This document shows, in pieces, positions 61,843 to 64,000 of a DNA stretch of 64,000 bases. Each line of letters opens with the position of its first letter. Positions within the stretch are counted from its first letter, which is position 1. The notes under the pieces are model-generated. The model made no database searches. It was not told the DNA's origin and worked only from the letters and a program-made list of their open reading frames with translations. This stretch comes from Gammaproteobacteria bacterium (GTDB lineage Bacteria; Pseudomonadota; Gammaproteobacteria; Enterobacterales; Kangiellaceae). The stretch is from positions 1 to 64,000 of the forward strand of contig JABXIW010000056.1 of NCBI GenBank assembly GCA_013372875.1. The letters run 5' to 3'. The translations under genes and the position numbers were made by a program.

Positions 61843-62217
61843 TCAATAAAAGGTCTTTGAATCAATTTCGATTGTAAACTTGGTCGCTTTTACTATTGGT
61901 TTCTTAGCCTTTGTTCCATCTTGGCTTTGCAGTCTAACAATTCCATAAGAAGCAAGTTTATTCAAGGTTCTAGAGAGGTTACTTTCCTTGCGCCCTGATA
62001 GCTGAGCAAGTTCTGATATAGACCCAGGTTGGTTTTGCTCTATCAGTTTTAGTAAGGCTAAGTTCTTTTCACTTAGTGCTTCCGATAGCGACCTCATCGA
62101 CGCGAACCATACCTTAGGCTCTGTTGGCTTTGGCTTATATTGACCTTTAGCAATAGCTATTGTTCGCTGTTTGTATTGCTCAGGTGGCATTACGCCTAGT
62201 TTAAGTACTTTCTCCAT
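61843..62217 (-). CDS. Winged-helix antitoxin-type regulator (HVO_A0114-like)
   Basis: A 124-residue protein. The N-terminus, LGVMPPEQYKQRTIAIAKGQYKP, and WFASMRSLSEALSEKN are characteristic of the helix-turn-helix partner in toxin-antitoxin pairs with a DUF6516-type toxin. The winged helix follows (SISELAQLSGRKESNLSRTLNKLASYGIV). AAGGAG precedes the ATG. The toxin gene is expected directly upstream, but the adjacent DNA up to the tRNA-like relic holds no such frame, so this appears to be an orphan. Confidence 0.75.
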   Translation of the reverse strand: MEKVLKLGVMPPEQYKQRTIAIAKGQYKPKPTEPKVWFASMRSLSEALSEKNLALLKLIEQNQPGSISELAQLSGRKESNLSRTLNKLASYGIVRLQSQDGTKAKKPIVKATKFTIEIDSKTFY

Positions 62218-62323
62218 TATCTGCTCCTTGAATAGGAAGTGGCTATCATCGGTCAGTTATCCCAATTATTTATGATATCAGCAGATGATATATTTGTGGA
62301 GAGATATTGCTTTGAATGCAAAA

Positions 62324-62395
62324 GGACTTGAGGCTGGCTGACAGGAACCACTGGGGGATTTTAAGTCCCCTGCGTCTAAGCACAAAAAAGCCACT
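62324..62395 (-). pseudogene. tRNA-Leu(TAA)-like relic
   Basis: On the minus strand, TAGACGCAGGGGACTTAAAA and the following TCCCCC reproduce the D-arm end and anticodon arm of bacterial tRNA-Leu(TAA): stem GGGGA/TCCCC around loop CTTAAAA. About 21 bases later, at the right distance for a variable arm, comes TCAAGTCC of the T-arm. The acceptor stem does not pair, and the D-arm is degenerate. It is therefore a broken tRNA gene or an integration-site fragment and not a working tRNA. Confidence 0.4.
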
Positions 62396-62410
62396 CTCTC
62401 GAATGGCTTT
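62387..62410. terminator. Hairpin beside the tRNA-like relic
   Basis: AAAGCCA (62387-62393) and TGGCTTT (62404-62410) form a hairpin; reading the minus strand a run of six T follows. It overlaps the relic and may be an old terminator. Confidence 0.4.
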
Positions 62411-62542
62411 ATATAAGTCCGGTGCGGCGTCCGACAGTATCCAATACTGGTAGCTCATCGCTACACCACGCACAACGCTTCGAAGGCAGCTGCGTCTTAG
62501 CTTCATGCTCTTATCCATCAAGGCAGCCAAAGGATGGCACAT

Positions 62543-62895
62543 GGGCTTCTAGCGAACTTAGATATATTCTGAGCCTAATTTTATATGAGGTCAATAACTG
62601 GCTGCTAATTGAGAAATATCTCACAGCTAATGGGGATATGGCTTTTGAGTTAGAGCTAAGGATTATTGATAATTAGTGTACTGACAAGAAAGTCCTTATA
62701 TCTCAGCCACTACTGGTTGTCTTCAGATGCGTCTTGTCAGTGCTTGATGTTGCATGCTCATTTATACGCATATCTGTATAAAAAGGTTTTATACGCTTTA
62801 GCGTATATTTCTATTTTAAATACTGTTCACACAGTTTGGTTGCATTGTTAGAGCGTGAAAAAGGCCCAGCTCCAACTGGGCACTTGTGATTCAAG
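62543..62895. other. Non-coding stretch containing repeat B
   Basis: A 353-base gap. It contains the palindromic repeat B; otherwise I see no gene, ribosome site or RNA signature that I can support. Short frames here lack codon-like composition. Confidence 0.6.
62681..62755 (+). repeat. Repeat B, imperfect palindrome
   Basis: CTGACAAGA (62681-62689) and TCTTGTCAG (62732-62740) are exact inverted arms, and the interior and right flank match repeat A at 61727. The size resembles mobile palindromic repeats, but no known family was recognised. Confidence 0.45.
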
Positions 62896-63369
62896 TCAGT
62901 AAGGCTTAAACATTCCACCTTTACAACGATCATCAGCCAGCGCTCTTTTATTTGGGTTGTCTTCAAGTTGCACTCTTAGGTCTGATAGCCAGCCATATAA
63001 ATTCATTCGGATTTCTCTTCTTTGTTCTGCGTACATTTGGATTCGCTTCAAGTAACTATCCGCTGAATGGTCAGCATAAGCATCTTTATCATACTTATCC
63101 TTTTCAAAACGACTATTTACTTCAGTCATCAACAGTTCTGCTAATTCATGACGCTTTTCATCAATATGATATTGATAGCAATTTAAGAGTTGTACCTGAT
63201 CTAATAACTCAATATTAAAGTTACCTCTATACTCTTGCAGCGCAAGATAACTCTGCATTTTTCTAGCGTCATCATTATATCTATACGCCTGGAAAGACAG
63301 AATAAATGCAGCTAAAGCTATTACTAGTGAGAATATGGTGGTTATAAAGTTAAAGTTCTTATTTTTCAT
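62896..63369 (-). CDS. Hypothetical membrane-anchored protein
   Basis: A 157-residue protein. One N-terminal helix (about residues 8-28, FITTIFSLVIALAAFILSF) is followed by a charged helical domain with coiled-coil tendency (DEKRHELAELLMTEVNSRFEK). No catalytic motif or known family is evident. GGAAAAC lies just before the ATG. It stands alone, 290 bases from the next gene. Confidence 0.6.
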   Translation of the reverse strand: MKNKNFNFITTIFSLVIALAAFILSFQAYRYNDDARKMQSYLALQEYRGNFNIELLDQVQLLNCYQYHIDEKRHELAELLMTEVNSRFEKDKYDKDAYADHSADSYLKRIQMYAEQRREIRMNLYGWLSDLRVQLEDNPNKRALADDRCKGGMFKPY

Positions 63370-63661
63370 GTTGTTTTCCTTATGTTATAGAAGCAGCGAA
63401 TTATCAAATACTAGATGGTTCGATTCCAGTCTTATTTTTAAATTTCTTGCTGGCAATATTTCGAGCATGCCGTGCCAAATACATTGGACGATAAGGCGTT
63501 GATACTAATGGGTTTTTCTTATCTTTTGTTGCGAGAGTTACTTAACTAATTAATAGTCTTTATTAAATGTAGGAAGCCTTCCCAACTAGCAATATATTGT
63601 CGGTTCATCATTTCTTTTTAATGATGACTTTTAATCGCATATTGAATTATAGGAGACCATT

Positions 63662-64000
63662 ATGAGTGATGAAGATAATCACATTGTTGGTGAACATCGT
63701 GTTGACTGCACAGTCAAAAATTGGGAAATTATTTCCTTTATAGTAAAGGAGTCGAATCAAGTATTCAGGATAGTAAGAGGCACTATTGTTTGGGATAGAA
63801 GCAGACCATTCGAGCCAGGATATTGGGTTTGTTCGACAGTGTTGGCAAATGAGTGCTTGGATGAGAATATTGTTTATTCTCAGAACACTTGCTACGAGCT
63901 ACAAGGGAAAGGAGAGTTTCATGAGACTCACTATCCCAATTTGTACGGTTATTTGATGCAAGGTCTAGATTTTCGTCAAGCAACTTGGGCATACCTTCAA
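63662..64000 (+). CDS. Hypothetical protein, cut by the window end
   Basis: The first 113 codons of a gene that runs off the window. TAGGAGA precedes the ATG, a good ribosome site. The visible part begins MSDEDNHIVGEHRVDC, looks beta-rich (IISFIVKES, VFRIVRGTIVWDR) and contains WVCSTVLANECLDEN. It has no signal peptide. I recognise no family; soluble small proteins of this kind in such regions are often immunity proteins, but this is not supported by more than location. Confidence 0.6.
   Translation, partial: MSDEDNHIVGEHRVDCTVKNWEIISFIVKESNQVFRIVRGTIVWDRSRPFEPGYWVCSTVLANECLDENIVYSQNTCYELQGKGEFHETHYPNLYGYLMQGLDFRQATWAYLQ

Noticed and set aside
62270..62542. Minus-strand 90-codon frame across the tRNA-like relic
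   Set aside because: It runs through a tRNA-Leu-like stretch and hairpins and has no ribosome site, so it looks like a translated non-coding sequence.
61340..62760. Integron cassette array with attC sites
   Set aside because: The palindromes have attC-like size, but I do not find the RYYYAAC and GTTRRRY core sites at their ends, and no integron integrase is in the window.
62422..62851. Short + strand frames in the 62.4-62.9 kb gap
   Set aside because: No ribosome sites or protein-like composition; they cover repeat B and the tRNA-like relic region.
63783..63992. Minus-strand 69-codon frame at the window end
   Set aside because: It lies opposite a + strand gene that has a strong ribosome site and better composition.

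Overview
The window is a 64 kb, AT-leaning stretch of a Gram-negative chromosome. Lipid A/KDO genes, TamA-TamB, a cbb3 oxidase cluster and Fnr/Anr-type regulation point to a gammaproteobacterium. The gene set reminds me of marine Kangiella/Aliikangiella-like bacteria, but that placement is an impression from gene content and not a computed result.

Bases 1-31,022 are ordinary core genome. They hold the end of an ExbB-like gene, exbD, msbA, lpxK, a Trm112-like gene, kdsB, a low-molecular-weight phosphatase and a DUF924 gene in one tightly packed + strand operon. Next come argS, a convergent lpxO-like hydroxylase, a MoeB/ThiF-like E1 enzyme, a membrane GGDEF protein, tamB-tamA, an MscS channel with a ZntB-like transporter, and photolyase with a DUF523/DUF1722 gene. 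A minus-strand block follows with yip1, fnr/anr, hemN, a TauE/SafE protein and ccoS-ccoI-ccoH-ccoG-ccoP-ccoQ-ccoO-ccoN. The small ccoS and ccoQ genes were found by reading the gaps. Perfect or near-perfect Anr boxes lie upstream of hemN and in the gap upstream of ccoN.

Bases 31,436-42,112 hold a 3384-residue secreted polymorphic toxin: signal peptide, eleven FN3-like repeats, SpvB domain, FG-GAP/VCBS-like repeats, RHS/YD repeats, RHS core and a variable tip with an HExxH metalloprotease-type motif. A small exported candidate immunity protein follows.

Bases 42,285-57,744 are a defence-and-transposon region. A large Avs-like STAND NTPase gene (reconstructed 1923 codons, with a nuclease-like N-terminus) is cut exactly at a CTT TGG codon pair. 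An IS21-like transposon sits at the cut, and CTTTGG is present on both sides as a 6-bp target duplication. The two transposon ends carry four TCCA boxes at identical offsets. The 3' half of the STAND gene now lies on the opposite strand, so an inversion followed the insertion. The element carries a CoiA-like gene and an operon of small DNA-binding protein, IstA, IstB, a toprim-like protein, a tyrosine recombinase and a DUF2384 protein. An orphan ParD antitoxin, a HEPN protein and a TacA-TacT-like pair lie at or next to its edges.

Bases 57,889-64,000 hold an orphan RHS tip whose first 49 codons repeat the RHS core of the large toxin, with two translationally coupled downstream genes. Then come a transposon-end-like box array, a TolA-C-like lipoprotein, a class III cyclase-fold protein, scattered small genes, palindromic repeats, a tRNA-Leu-like relic and a gene cut by the window end. 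The whole looks like an RHS toxin locus that became a landing site for defence genes and mobile DNA.
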